In this document: positions 25,922 through 34,695 of the stretch, piece by piece
How positions within the stretch are numbered: position 1 is the first letter of the stretch
Layout: the number at the start of each line of letters is the position of its first letter
Assembly: GCA_937967405.1 (NCBI GenBank)
Contig: CALCJV010000158.1
Coordinates: 1 to 53,740 of the forward strand
Source: an uncultured Chloroflexales bacterium
GTDB taxonomy: Bacteria; Chloroflexota; Chloroflexia; Chloroflexales; Chloroflexaceae
Direction: 5' to 3'
DNA: 53,740 nucleotides
Notes under the pieces: generated by a model
Told to the model about the DNA's origin: nothing
The model's database searches: none
Seen by the model: only the letters and a program-made list of their open reading frames with translations
Made by a program: the position numbers and the translations under genes

Positions 25922-26287
25922 CTTCCCCATCACGATCAGGTGGGGTAAGGCAGGCTATAGGTCGGCACCTTTCAACGGGATACACTGGAGTTACAAAGTG
26001 TGTGAAACGTAGCTGGTGTTCTATGCTATAATACACCCAACTCTGAACCGGCCTAGCGTGTTCGCGTATGCCCAATGCCCTCCCCGCGACATAACAAGGT
26101 CCGCACCGCTCAGGGATGATATGCTACAGCATCACATGCGCTGGTTGCCGTGGTGTTGCTCGACGGAGAGCCATGCAATCGCCTTGTCTTCTCCACCGAG
26201 AATTGAATCTGTGTCGGCGACGGCACATCCTAACCATGAGTGTTACTGAACAATGCAGAGCAATGAAAGCAGGAAAGGTGGTACGTT
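25922..26287. other. Intergenic region with a long TRAP leader
   Basis: No supported gene. It holds an extended -10 on plus (26024-26032) giving a leader of about 250 bases before the TRAP small subunit. The leader has open short frames without ribosome sites, and I see no strong terminator-antiterminator pair. Confidence 0.5.
26024..26032 (+). promoter_or_regulatory. Extended -10 promoter for dctQM
   Basis: TGC-TATAAT, a consensus extended -10 without a clear -35. It predicts a start near 26039 and a long 5' leader. Confidence 0.5.
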
Positions 26288-27037
26288 TTGCGCGGAATGT
26301 TAACCGTCTCACGCGGGATTGATTTCTTCACGGAGATACTTGGCAACATTGCCTTGTGGATTGTGACCCTGACAGTGTTAGTTGGGGCGTGGAATACCTT
26401 CGGGCGATTTTTCGGGCGATTTATCGGCACGAATCTGACCTCGAATATGTTTATCGAGTTGCAGTGGTATCTGTTCAGTATCACCTACTTCCTCGCTGCT
26501 GGTTATGTGCTGAAGCACAATGGGCATGTGCGGGTGGATGTGCTGTACGATGGCTTTAGCCCTAAGCGCAAAGCGTGGGTCAACCTGATCGGCACAACGT
26601 TTCTGCTGTTCCCCTTCTGTGCCATGATTACCTTCTTTGCATGGGGGTGGCTCGGACAATCGTGGCGTATTTTGGAAAGCTCACCCGATCCGAGTGGCTT
26701 GCCGCGCTACCCGATCAAGACGATGGTGGTGGTGGGCATGGCCCTTCTCGCCATGCAGGGCATATCTGAATGGATCAAGAGTTTGGCTATTATCACTGGG
26801 CATCTGGAGCCACCAAAAGAAATCAAGGTGGTCGAAGAAGTTGCCGCAGCGATTGTGGTGCCCACGCTGGTGCAGGAGGTACTTGTGAAAGAAGAACCTC
26901 GCTCGAGCACGGATGCGACCCCGCACGATAACGGCGATGGGGCAAAAGCAGTGCCGGAGACCAACGGCAATCGTGCACATGCACACGCTCCTGTGCCGCT
27001 CACGGCCCCTGATCCAGCGACGAAGGAGGACAACTAG
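26288..27037 (+). CDS. TRAP transporter small permease subunit (DctQ type)
   Basis: 249 residues with four membrane helices in the first 175, then an unusual hydrophilic C-terminal tail of about 70 residues rich in Glu, Ala, His and Pro. Family features include 'VLVGAWNTFGRFF', 'LQWYLFSITYFLAAGYVLKHNGHVRVD' (in parts: YFLAAGYVLKHNGHVRVD) and 'YPIKTMVVVGMALLAMQG'. DctQ pairs with the large permease DctM next door. The start is TTG 26288, spaced 9 bases from AAAGG; ATG 26297 is the alternative. DctM follows two bases after the stop. Confidence 0.9.
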   Translation: MRGMLTVSRGIDFFTEILGNIALWIVTLTVLVGAWNTFGRFFGRFIGTNLTSNMFIELQWYLFSITYFLAAGYVLKHNGHVRVDVLYDGFSPKRKAWVNLIGTTFLLFPFCAMITFFAWGWLGQSWRILESSPDPSGLPRYPIKTMVVVGMALLAMQGISEWIKSLAIITGHLEPPKEIKVVEEVAAAIVVPTLVQEVLVKEEPRSSTDATPHDNGDGAKAVPETNGNRAHAHAPVPLTAPDPATKEDN

Positions 27038-27039
27038 CT

Positions 27040-28437
27040 ATGGCGTGGTATGAGTTGTTCTTCTTGGGGCTTACCCTGCAAGACCCGACGGAACTGCTTG
27101 GGATAGCCATGTTCGGCTTACTGATCGTCTTCTTGGGCAGTGGCTATCCTGTTACCTTCTCGATTGCCGGCGCGGCAATGGTGTTTGCCCTCATCGGCAT
27201 TAGTATGGATGTCTTCTCGCTCAACCTGCTCAATGCATTGCCCAATCGCTTGTTTGGGACGATGAGCAACTTTACCCTCCTTGCGATTCCCTACTTCGTC
27301 TTTATGGGTTCGATGCTAGAGAAATCCGGGCTAGCCGAAGACTTGTTGGAAACAATGGGCATTCTGTTTGGGCCGATGCGCGGCGGCTTGGGCATTGCCA
27401 TCGTGATTGTGGGCACGCTCCTCGCGGCCACGACGGGCGTGGTGGCCGCGACGGTGGTGGCCATGAGTATGATCTCGCTCCCGATCATGCTGCGCTACGG
27501 CTACAACAAAGAGCTGATCTGTGGCGTGATTTGTGCCTCTGGGACACTTGGCCAAGTGATCCCGCCGAGTGTGGTGCTCGTCGTGTTGGCGGCGCAGTTG
27601 GGCATTTCGGTCGGTGATCTGTTCATTGGCACGATCCTGCCGGGCTTGATGATCTCCGGCTTCTACGTCATCTACGTGGGCGTGCTCGCGCTGATCTTCC
27701 CCAAGATGGCTCCAGCCCTACCGCTTGAGATGCGGACGATCACCGGACCTCAGCTGGCCTTGCGGGTCGTGAAGGTGATGATCCCCCCGATTATCCTGAT
27801 CTTTGCGGTGCTGGGCAGCATCTTCTTCGGCTTGGCCTCCGCCACCGAAGCGGGCGCAGTCGGTGCGCTTGGGGCAACCGTGTTGGCTCTTGCCAATCGG
27901 CGGCTTTCGTTCCACACAGTGCGCCGAGTCGCGGATGAGACGCTGCGGGTCGCCACGATGGTGATGTTCATCCTCTTCGGCTCCACCGTCTTCTCGCTCG
28001 TCTTTCGTGGGCTAGGCGGCGACGAACTGGTGACGGATGTGTTCCTGAGCTTGCCCGGCGGCTACTGGGGCTTTATCTTCGCCAGCATGTTACTCATCTT
28101 CGTGCTGGGCTTCTTCATTGACTTCTTTGAGATCGCCTTCATCGTGCTGCCCCTGCTTGTGCCGGCGGCGACGGCCTACGGCATTGACCTGCGCTGGTTT
28201 GGGGTGGTGATCGGGGTCAACTTGCAGACCTCGTTCCTCTCGCCGCCGTTTGGTTTCTCGCTGTTTTACCTGCGCGGGGTTGCCCCGCGTGACCAGATCA
28301 ACACCGGGCATATCTATCGTGGGGCCGTGCCATTCATTCTCATCCAGCTGGTTGCGCTTGCGATTGTGATCATTCGCCCAGAAATTGTGACCTACCTGAT
28401 CGAACTGTCGAAGGGTGTGGCGGTTCCGGCAACCTAA
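27040..28437 (+). CDS. TRAP transporter large permease subunit (DctM type)
   Basis: 465 residues with about 12 membrane helices. Conserved DctM segments include 'LAIPYFVFMGSMLEKSGLAEDLLE', cited here as FVFMGSMLEKSGLAEDLL, 'GVICASGTLGQVIPPSVVLV' and 'ATEAGAVGALGATVLA'. 'LQTSFLSPPFGFSLFYLRGV' is typical of the family C-terminus. It carries out Na+-coupled import of a carboxylate captured by a DctP protein. AAGGAGG precedes the ATG. An excellent intrinsic terminator follows. Confidence 0.95.
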   Translation: MAWYELFFLGLTLQDPTELLGIAMFGLLIVFLGSGYPVTFSIAGAAMVFALIGISMDVFSLNLLNALPNRLFGTMSNFTLLAIPYFVFMGSMLEKSGLAEDLLETMGILFGPMRGGLGIAIVIVGTLLAATTGVVAATVVAMSMISLPIMLRYGYNKELICGVICASGTLGQVIPPSVVLVVLAAQLGISVGDLFIGTILPGLMISGFYVIYVGVLALIFPKMAPALPLEMRTITGPQLALRVVKVMIPPIILIFAVLGSIFFGLASATEAGAVGALGATVLALANRRLSFHTVRRVADETLRVATMVMFILFGSTVFSLVFRGLGGDELVTDVFLSLPGGYWGFIFASMLLIFVLGFFIDFFEIAFIVLPLLVPAATAYGIDLRWFGVVIGVNLQTSFLSPPFGFSLFYLRGVAPRDQINTGHIYRGAVPFILIQLVALAIVIIRPEIVTYLIELSKGVAVPAT

Positions 28438-28467
28438 GTTCCGACATATAACGTTAGCAGTATCAGC

Positions 28468-28499
28468 GCGACGCACCCAGAGGGGTGCGTCGCTCTTTT
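28468..28499 (+). terminator. Rho-independent terminator of dctQM
   Basis: GCGACGCACCC and GGGTGCGTCGC form a perfect 11-bp stem with a 4-base loop, followed by TCTTTT. It begins 31 bases after the dctM stop and lies before the convergent AEC gene. Confidence 0.9.
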
Positions 28500-28508
28500 G
28501 GGGGGCAG

Positions 28509-29429
28509 CTAGAACAGGGGCACAAACAGGGCGATCACAATTGTGAGGGTAACGATACTCAGCAGGGTGGAGAAGAGCACGGTGGAGATCACGAAGGTCG
28601 GCAGCATGTCGTTCTCGGTGGCGATGATCGAAGCAAGCACGGCGGCGGGCATTGCCGATTGCAAAATGCCCACGCTATGTTCCGTGCCAACGACACCAAA
28701 GAAAGGCCCGAGTGCGAAGGCCAACAATGGGCCCACCAGCAGGCGGATGCTGCTGGCGATCCATGTGTCGGTGGTGGGGCGCGGAATGCCGACATTGGCG
28801 AGCTGGATGCCTAAGCCGATCAGCATGATGGGGATTAGTGCGCCAGCCAGCAGATCAATCGAACGCAGGGCGGCCGTCGGCATTTCGATCTGGAGCCAAT
28901 TGAAGAGCACCGCCGGTGGCACCACCAGCAAGCCGGGCGTGCGGAGCACGGCGAGAGCGGCCCCTACGCTGCCGCCGCGTTCGAAGTTGGCCGCAGCTAC
29001 CCCAATGATGAACGAGATCACGAGGATCACGAGGAAATAGATCACGGTGGAGCCGAGCGCATCGCTGCCAAGCGTGAACTCGATGATCGGAAAGCCGAAG
29101 TTGCCCACATTGCCAAAGACCGCAATCAAGATATAGGCTCCGATCATCTTGGCGGGGCGGCGCAGCAGCCGTGCGACAATGAAGCCAACGACAGCACAGC
29201 CCAGCGTAACCGCCGTGATGAAGAAGATCATCCGGAGCACCAAGCCGATCTCGATCTGGGTGCGGTAGAGCGTGCTGAAAATGAACGCGGGCGTAAGCAC
29301 GGTGTAGGAAAGCCGCGAGAATGAACGTGCATCGAGCGCGAGGCGCGGCCCAGCCAGATACCCGACAACCACCAACGCAAACACGGGCACGATAATCGCA
29401 AAGAAAATACTGAAGAGTTGCCCAATCAT
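28509..29429 (-). CDS. AEC family (auxin efflux carrier-like) transporter
   Basis: 306 residues with about ten membrane helices, the usual AEC size. It starts 'FFAIIVPVFALVVVGYLAGP', with 'LSYTVLTPAFIFSTLY', 'VFGNVGNFGFPIIEFTLG' and a C-terminal 'MPAAVLASIIATENDM'. Bacterial AEC members carry small carboxylates such as malate or malonate. Placed between the two halves of a TRAP system, it may move the same kind of substrate outward, but this is inferred from position. AAGGGGA precedes ATG 29429. Confidence 0.9.
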   Translation of the reverse strand: MIGQLFSIFFAIIVPVFALVVVGYLAGPRLALDARSFSRLSYTVLTPAFIFSTLYRTQIEIGLVLRMIFFITAVTLGCAVVGFIVARLLRRPAKMIGAYILIAVFGNVGNFGFPIIEFTLGSDALGSTVIYFLVILVISFIIGVAAANFERGGSVGAALAVLRTPGLLVVPPAVLFNWLQIEMPTAALRSIDLLAGALIPIMLIGLGIQLANVGIPRPTTDTWIASSIRLLVGPLLAFALGPFFGVVGTEHSVGILQSAMPAAVLASIIATENDMLPTFVISTVLFSTLLSIVTLTIVIALFVPLF

Positions 29430-29554
29430 ACATTCCCCTTAATCCACTCATACTACCTTGCGGACCCACTCCCCCAATTGGGCAGGCGGCAGGCCGACTC
29501 CATTCATTTCAGGGTCATTGCGTCTGGCGTGTGCACCGCGCTCAGTGCTTCTAG

Positions 29555-29592
29555 CCAATACAAAGCGGCACCGGAATAACTCCGATGCCGCT
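29555..29592 (-). terminator. Rho-independent terminator of the DctP gene
   Basis: On the minus strand AGCGGCATCGGA pairs with TCCGGTGCCGCT (12 bp, one G-U) around a 5-base loop and is followed by TTTGTATT. It lies about 42 bases after the DctP stop. Confidence 0.8.
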
Positions 29593-29633
29593 CGTGCCGC
29601 GCTATCGTGGCGGAGCTGCGCTAGGCCCACAGG

Positions 29634-30824
29634 TTAGCCAATCGGGTTGTTGGTGACGAATAAGGAGAAGCTCTGTTCATTGATCTGGTGCCACGCATAA
29701 ATATCTTCACGGAACTGCTTCCATGCCGTATAGGTCGGCGCAAAGAACTTCGCATCCTTGCTGGCAAGTTCATCATAGAGTTCAAACGCGGCCTTCTGGG
29801 CACCCGTCAGTATCTCTTGCGGGTAGGGCTTAAGTTGCGTTCCCGTGCTGATCATCTCATTCAGGGCGGCTTGGTTGCGGGCATCATACTTGGCGATCAT
29901 ATCCATGTTAGCTTGGTAGCATGCTGTCTTGAAAATCTCCTGATAGGTGGGGCTGAGCTTGTTCCACTCATCGAGGTTGACGTAGCAGTCGAGCGTGGGG
30001 CCCGGCTCCCACCAGCCCGGATAGTAGTAGAAGTCGGCCGCCTCGTTCAGGCCGAGCTTCTTGTCGTCGTAGGGGCCAATCCACTCGGCCGCATCAATTG
30101 CACCAGTCTGAAGGGCAAGGAAAATCTCGCCGCCGGGTAAGGTTTGGGTTACCACGCCGATGCGCTCCATCACCCGCCCGCCTAGACCGGGGATGCGGAA
30201 CTTCAGCCCTTTCATATCCGCAAGGGTATTAACCTCGCGTTTGTACCAGCCGCCCATCTGGGCGGTGGTGTTGCCAGCCGGAAAGGCTTTAATGCCAAAC
30301 TCGGCGAAGAGCGGGTCGAGCAACTCCATGCCGCCGCCGTGATATAGCCATGCGTTCTGCTGCTGGGCGTTCAAGCCAAAGGGAAGTGCTGTGGCAAAGC
30401 CAAAGGTTTCGTTCTTGCCGACGTAGTAGTAGGTTGCCGTGTGACCAGTCTGGACAGTGTTGGACTGGACGGCATCCATGACTTCAAGGCCACCAACGAT
30501 CTCACCGGCTTGGTTGACCTTGATCTTGAACTTGCCGCCGGTCATGGCTTCAACGCGGGCAGCAACTTCGATAGCACCACCGTGAATGGTGTCAAGCGAC
30601 TCGGGCCAGCTTGTAGTCATCTGCCATTGGATGTTTTCGCCAGCGGTTTGGGCGGCAGGAGCCTGAGCGGTTTCACCCGAACCAGCTGGGGCTTCGCCGC
30701 CGGGGGCGGCGGGGGCTTGCGGTTCGGCGGCGGGCGGGGCAGCTGCGCCGCATGCGCCGAGGTACAGAGCCGTACCTCCGAGCATACCGGCTGCTACGCC
30801 GCGTAGAAACTCTCGTCGTTCCAT
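29634..30824 (-). CDS. TRAP transporter substrate-binding lipoprotein (DctP, TakP-like)
   Basis: 396 residues. 'MERREFLRGVAAGM' carries a Tat-like twin-Arg, and 'LYLGAC' a lipobox, followed by an Ala/Pro/Gly linker. The DctP domain includes 'GGEIFLALQTGAIDAAEWIG' and 'FYYYPGWWEPGPTLDCYVNL', a combination typical of the keto-acid/lactate-binding branch (TakP-like). It captures the substrate outside for the DctQM permease encoded about 2.6-4.5 kb away on the other strand. GAGGAGG five bases before ATG 30824 fixes the start. It has its own promoter and terminator. Confidence 0.93.
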   Translation of the reverse strand: MERREFLRGVAAGMLGGTALYLGACGAAAPPAAEPQAPAAPGGEAPAGSGETAQAPAAQTAGENIQWQMTTSWPESLDTIHGGAIEVAARVEAMTGGKFKIKVNQAGEIVGGLEVMDAVQSNTVQTGHTATYYYVGKNETFGFATALPFGLNAQQQNAWLYHGGGMELLDPLFAEFGIKAFPAGNTTAQMGGWYKREVNTLADMKGLKFRIPGLGGRVMERIGVVTQTLPGGEIFLALQTGAIDAAEWIGPYDDKKLGLNEAADFYYYPGWWEPGPTLDCYVNLDEWNKLSPTYQEIFKTACYQANMDMIAKYDARNQAALNEMISTGTQLKPYPQEILTGAQKAAFELYDELASKDAKFFAPTYTAWKQFREDIYAWHQINEQSFSLFVTNNPIG

Positions 30825-30887
30825 GTGTTCCTCCTCAATGCGGTACGATTGGTATTTGAATGAGACATTTATCCCATTGCATCTGTG

Positions 30888-30916
30888 ATTATACAAAACT
30901 TGGTGCAATTTGACAA
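30888..30916 (-). promoter_or_regulatory. Promoter of the DctP gene
   Basis: On the minus strand TTGTCA (30911-30916), a 17-base spacer and TATAAT (30888-30893), about 60 bases upstream of the start codon. Confidence 0.8.
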
Positions 30917-31060
30917 TCTTGCGTGAATGTCGCTACCCCCAACCCGTGCTACAATACATTTTAGAGGCATGTTTACCCGCTCAGTGACGGAGCACAGGAT
31001 AGCGTGCTGTTAACCCTATATAGCATATGTAGATAAACCAAGAAGCACACCAACATCGCT

Positions 31061-33790
31061 ATGGCTTTCCAGCTTGCAACATGGTGGCTGGTAATCCAGA
31101 TCATCGGGATTGCCGCGCTACCGCTAACAACCTTCCTCTTGCGGAGCCTCCCAGAGCGCGGGTATGCGTTCAGTAAAGCGGTGGGCCTCCTCAGCAGCAC
31201 CTATCTGGTCTGGCTGCTCGCAATGTTGGGGCTTGGCTCATTCAGTGTGGTGCTCGTGGTGCTCGCCGTAGCGGGAGTGGCGGGGCTTGGGCTGATGCTC
31301 TTGCGGATGCAGGGTGTGCCGCTTGGTCCGGCACCGTTTGCGGTGTGGCTGCGGGGCATCGTGCAGCAGCACTGGCGCATGCTCCTGTTTAGCGAAGCCA
31401 TCTTCCTGACCGCCCTGATCGGCGTGGCGTGGCTGCGGGCCCACACGCTCGGCTTTGTGGGGCCGCACCCGTGGGGCACCGAACGCCCGATGGATTTTGC
31501 CTTCTTCAATGCGATCCGTTACAGCAACGCCTTCCCGCCGCCGGATCCGTGGCTGGCGGGCTATAGCATCAACTACTACTACTTCGGCTATATGATGATG
31601 GCCGTTGTGGCCGTGCTGAGTGGGTTAGCCCCAGCCGTAGCCTACAACCTGTCGCTGGCGTTGATCTTCGCCCTTACCGCGCAGGGCATCGCCGGTCTGA
31701 TCAGCACCCTGATCGCCCTAAGCCACGCCCCGTCTGCGCCTGCCGCACTACCCACCCGCACCCCCCGCCTGCGCCAGCTAGGGCAGCGGCTTGCGCCCCT
31801 GCTCGGCGTGATTTTGGTGCTGCTGGCTGCGAATCAGGCGGGCGCGTTGCAGGTCATCGTTGGCGATTACCGCGTGGTTGCGTTGGATGGGCCGCAGCTC
31901 GTATCCGCCGTCGGGCAGGCTCTCCGCGCTAGCAGCGATGTGATTACACTCCCCTATCCGGCGCACACACAGGCGGGTGATTTCGGCTCCTTTGAGACCC
32001 TCGAACGGGGGGATCGCGTAGCCGATTTCAACTGGTGGTGGCCATCGCGGGCATTGTGGGATGCCTTCACCGATCCGGCCAGCGACACGCCCGTGCGCCG
32101 CTACAACATCACCGAGTTCCCCTTCTTCAGCTTCTGGCTCGGCGATATGCACCCGCACGTCATGGCCCTGCCGTTCAATCTGGTGGCACTGGTGCTGGCT
32201 CTCGCCACCGTTGCCCGCAGTAGCCTGCCGCCCTTCGCGCAGGGGCGTAGCGGCTGGCTAGAACTACTCCTGACCGGCATGATTTTGGGGAGCCTGTATT
32301 GCATCAATAGTTGGGATTTGCCAACCTACCTGCTGCTCTATGCGGCAGCGGTGGTGGTGCTCGCGGTGCGGGCGGCCGGCGGGATTGGGCAGGTGGCGTG
32401 GCTGCCAGTGGGCAAACTGCTCGGCATGGTGTTGCTGGCGCAGTATCTGCTCTTCTTGCCGTTTCATCTTACCTTCCGCTCGCTTGTCGGCTTTGCTGCG
32501 CCATTGACCGACATCCCGCTCCTGTCGCGGCTCTCGACCATCCTTGCGCCAGTCGTGCAAGGGCGTAGCGAGTTGCACAGCTTCGTGATTATCTTTGGGC
32601 TATTCTTGCTGCCGTTGCTCGCTATGCTGTATCTGCTACCGGGTTCTGTCGCTGTGCCCCCCGCGCTGCCCGCCGATCCCCCTGATCCCGTCGCTCATCC
32701 TAATCATCCTGATCACCCCGATCATCTACCGCCTGCCGCGCCCCAGCCGGCCGCCGCGCCAGAGCCAAGCCCAGCTAGCGGTACAGGTGGCGGGCGCATC
32801 GTGGTGGCGCAGGGGGGCGGTGCGTTGCTGATCGAGCCGACAGCGACAGCCCCCGCTACCCCTACAACGTCTGCCCTGCACTGGCACGCGGACTGGCTGG
32901 CATGGCTGCCGCTCCTGCTGTTGCCCGCCGGAGTGCTGCTCAACTTCCCCCTGCTAGCACTGGGGGGGCTAATGCTCTTTGCCCTCGCGCAGGCAATCCG
33001 CTGGGCCCAATTCCCCGCACTGGCATTCACGGCACTGGTGATTGCACTGGGTAGCGCGATCTGCTTCGGCACTGAGATCGTCTTCATTCGGGATGTGTTC
33101 AACAATCGTATGAATACGATCTTCAAATTCTACTATCAAGTATGGCTCTTGTGGGGCACGCTGGCTGCATTTGCCGTGTGGTGGCTAGTGTCTGTGCCGC
33201 GCCTGCGCTGGCAACGCCGCGTGGCGTATGCCACGCTAGCGGTGTGGCTGGTGCTGTTGCTCGGCAGCCTCGTGTACCCGTTCATCAATCTGCAAACGCT
33301 CGCCCGTGATGGGCAGTTCTATGGGCTAGCGGGCATTACGCCCCGCGAGAACACGCCCGCCGGAGCCGCTGCCACCGCATGGATCCGGGCTAATGTGCCG
33401 CCCGGCAGCGTGGTGCTAGAAGCCGTCTCGCCGACGGGTGGTTCCTACAATGGCGAGGGCTTCGCGGCGATTTCGGCTAGCACCGGACGGCCGACCGTGA
33501 TCGGCTGGGTGGGGCATCAGGTGCAGTGGCGCGGCGGCGATGCCCAAGCCCGCGCCGAGTTGGAACCACGCAAAGCCGACGTGGAGCTAATCTACAGCAC
33601 CCCTGATGTTGCCCAAGCGCGGGAGTTGCTGCGAAAATACCGTGTGGACTATGTCTATATCGGCGAATTGGAACGGCGAAGCATGTCGCCAGAGAGCTTT
33701 GCCAAATTTGATCAGCTAGGGGAGCCTGTTTTTGTGCAGGATGAAGTTACGATCTATCGCATGACTATGGAACCATCACTGCTGCGTTAG
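31061..33790 (+). CDS. DUF2298 (Chlor_Arch_YYY) large membrane protein
   Basis: 909 residues with about 16-18 membrane helices. The family signature is present: 'ERPMDFAFFNAIRYSNAFPP' followed by 'WLAGYSINYYYFGYMMMA' (the YYY motif), then 'FPFFSFWLGDMHPHVMALP' and 'INSWDLPTYLLLY'. A low-complexity Pro/Asp/His loop (about 540-590) splits the membrane part. The C-terminal 170 residues form a soluble domain ('ISASTGRPTVIGWVGHQVQW'). The family looks like a GT-C-fold glycosyltransferase, but the substrate is unknown. No strong ribosome site precedes the ATG. Confidence 0.88.
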   Translation: MAFQLATWWLVIQIIGIAALPLTTFLLRSLPERGYAFSKAVGLLSSTYLVWLLAMLGLGSFSVVLVVLAVAGVAGLGLMLLRMQGVPLGPAPFAVWLRGIVQQHWRMLLFSEAIFLTALIGVAWLRAHTLGFVGPHPWGTERPMDFAFFNAIRYSNAFPPPDPWLAGYSINYYYFGYMMMAVVAVLSGLAPAVAYNLSLALIFALTAQGIAGLISTLIALSHAPSAPAALPTRTPRLRQLGQRLAPLLGVILVLLAANQAGALQVIVGDYRVVALDGPQLVSAVGQALRASSDVITLPYPAHTQAGDFGSFETLERGDRVADFNWWWPSRALWDAFTDPASDTPVRRYNITEFPFFSFWLGDMHPHVMALPFNLVALVLALATVARSSLPPFAQGRSGWLELLLTGMILGSLYCINSWDLPTYLLLYAAAVVVLAVRAAGGIGQVAWLPVGKLLGMVLLAQYLLFLPFHLTFRSLVGFAAPLTDIPLLSRLSTILAPVVQGRSELHSFVIIFGLFLLPLLAMLYLLPGSVAVPPALPADPPDPVAHPNHPDHPDHLPPAAPQPAAAPEPSPASGTGGGRIVVAQGGGALLIEPTATAPATPTTSALHWHADWLAWLPLLLLPAGVLLNFPLLALGGLMLFALAQAIRWAQFPALAFTALVIALGSAICFGTEIVFIRDVFNNRMNTIFKFYYQVWLLWGTLAAFAVWWLVSVPRLRWQRRVAYATLAVWLVLLLGSLVYPFINLQTLARDGQFYGLAGITPRENTPAGAAATAWIRANVPPGSVVLEAVSPTGGSYNGEGFAAISASTGRPTVIGWVGHQVQWRGGDAQARAELEPRKADVELIYSTPDVAQARELLRKYRVDYVYIGELERRSMSPESFAKFDQLGEPVFVQDEVTIYRMTMEPSLLR

Positions 33791-33801
33791 GGGGAAAGCC
33801 A

Positions 33802-34689
33802 ATGAACGTTCCGTATCCCGTTCGGCAGAGTATGCTGCGCCTACTGCGGGTCAGCCTGATTGGGCTACCACTCAGCTATGCTACCGTCCTCAGTGTCGTC
33901 TATGTCAATCAAGCCCGGTTCGTCTATAATCCTGACCGCACGATGAGTAGAGACCCGGCGCAGATGGGCTTGGTATATGATGATCTCTGGCTGACGACCG
34001 CGGATGGGGAGACGCTGCACGCATGGTTCATTCCTGCGCCGCTTGCGAATGGTACGGTGCTGTACCTGTATGGCAAAGGCGGCAATATGTCATACGTCTT
34101 GGCCGATGCCCTCAAGCTGCATCAGCTTGGGCTGAATCTGCTGCTGGTGGATTATCGTGGCTATGGCGCGAGTAGCGGCAGCCCCTCTGAGCAGGGGATG
34201 TATACGGATGTGCGGACGGCGTGGGATTACCTCACGGCCACACGCGGTATTGCCGCCACGCAGATCGTCATTGTCGGCTATTCGATGGGCGGCGGCGTAG
34301 CGGCGTGGCTCACCGAGCAGACCCATCCGGCGGGGCTGATCTTGGTCAATACCTTTACGAGCTTGAAAGATCGCGGCTCCGAGCTATACCCGTACCTGTT
34401 TGTGCGCCAATTGATGCGCTACGACTACCCGATTCTGGAGCGGCTGCCGCAGATTACATCGCCGATCTTGATTGCCCATGCCCGCAATGACCGCACCATC
34501 CCGATTGAGCATGGCTACCGCTTGCACGCTGCTGCCGCATCGCCGTTTCCGCTCTTGGAGACAGATGGCGGGCACGGAGCCGGAATTGCCGCTATATTGC
34601 GGCAGTATCCGCACGAGCTACAGGCCTTCCTTACCATTGTGTTGCAGCAGCCCGACGTGCGGCCCAGTGTGTCGCCAATGGGGGATTAA
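33802..34689 (+). CDS. Alpha/beta hydrolase (BEM46-like serine hydrolase)
   Basis: 295 residues. An N-terminal hydrophobic anchor (about 17-32) precedes an alpha/beta hydrolase fold with 'LLLVDYRGYGASSGSPSE'. The catalytic triad is complete: Ser161 in 'GYSMGGG', Asp230 in 'HARNDRTIP' and His258 in 'DGGHGAG'. Membrane-anchored members of this group are esterases or thioesterases of unknown substrate. It begins 12 bases after the DUF2298 gene and ends 6 bases before proB, so these three are one transcription unit. Confidence 0.87.
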   Translation: MNVPYPVRQSMLRLLRVSLIGLPLSYATVLSVVYVNQARFVYNPDRTMSRDPAQMGLVYDDLWLTTADGETLHAWFIPAPLANGTVLYLYGKGGNMSYVLADALKLHQLGLNLLLVDYRGYGASSGSPSEQGMYTDVRTAWDYLTATRGIAATQIVIVGYSMGGGVAAWLTEQTHPAGLILVNTFTSLKDRGSELYPYLFVRQLMRYDYPILERLPQITSPILIAHARNDRTIPIEHGYRLHAAAASPFPLLETDGGHGAGIAAILRQYPHELQAFLTIVLQQPDVRPSVSPMGD

Positions 34690-34695
34690 GCCAGC

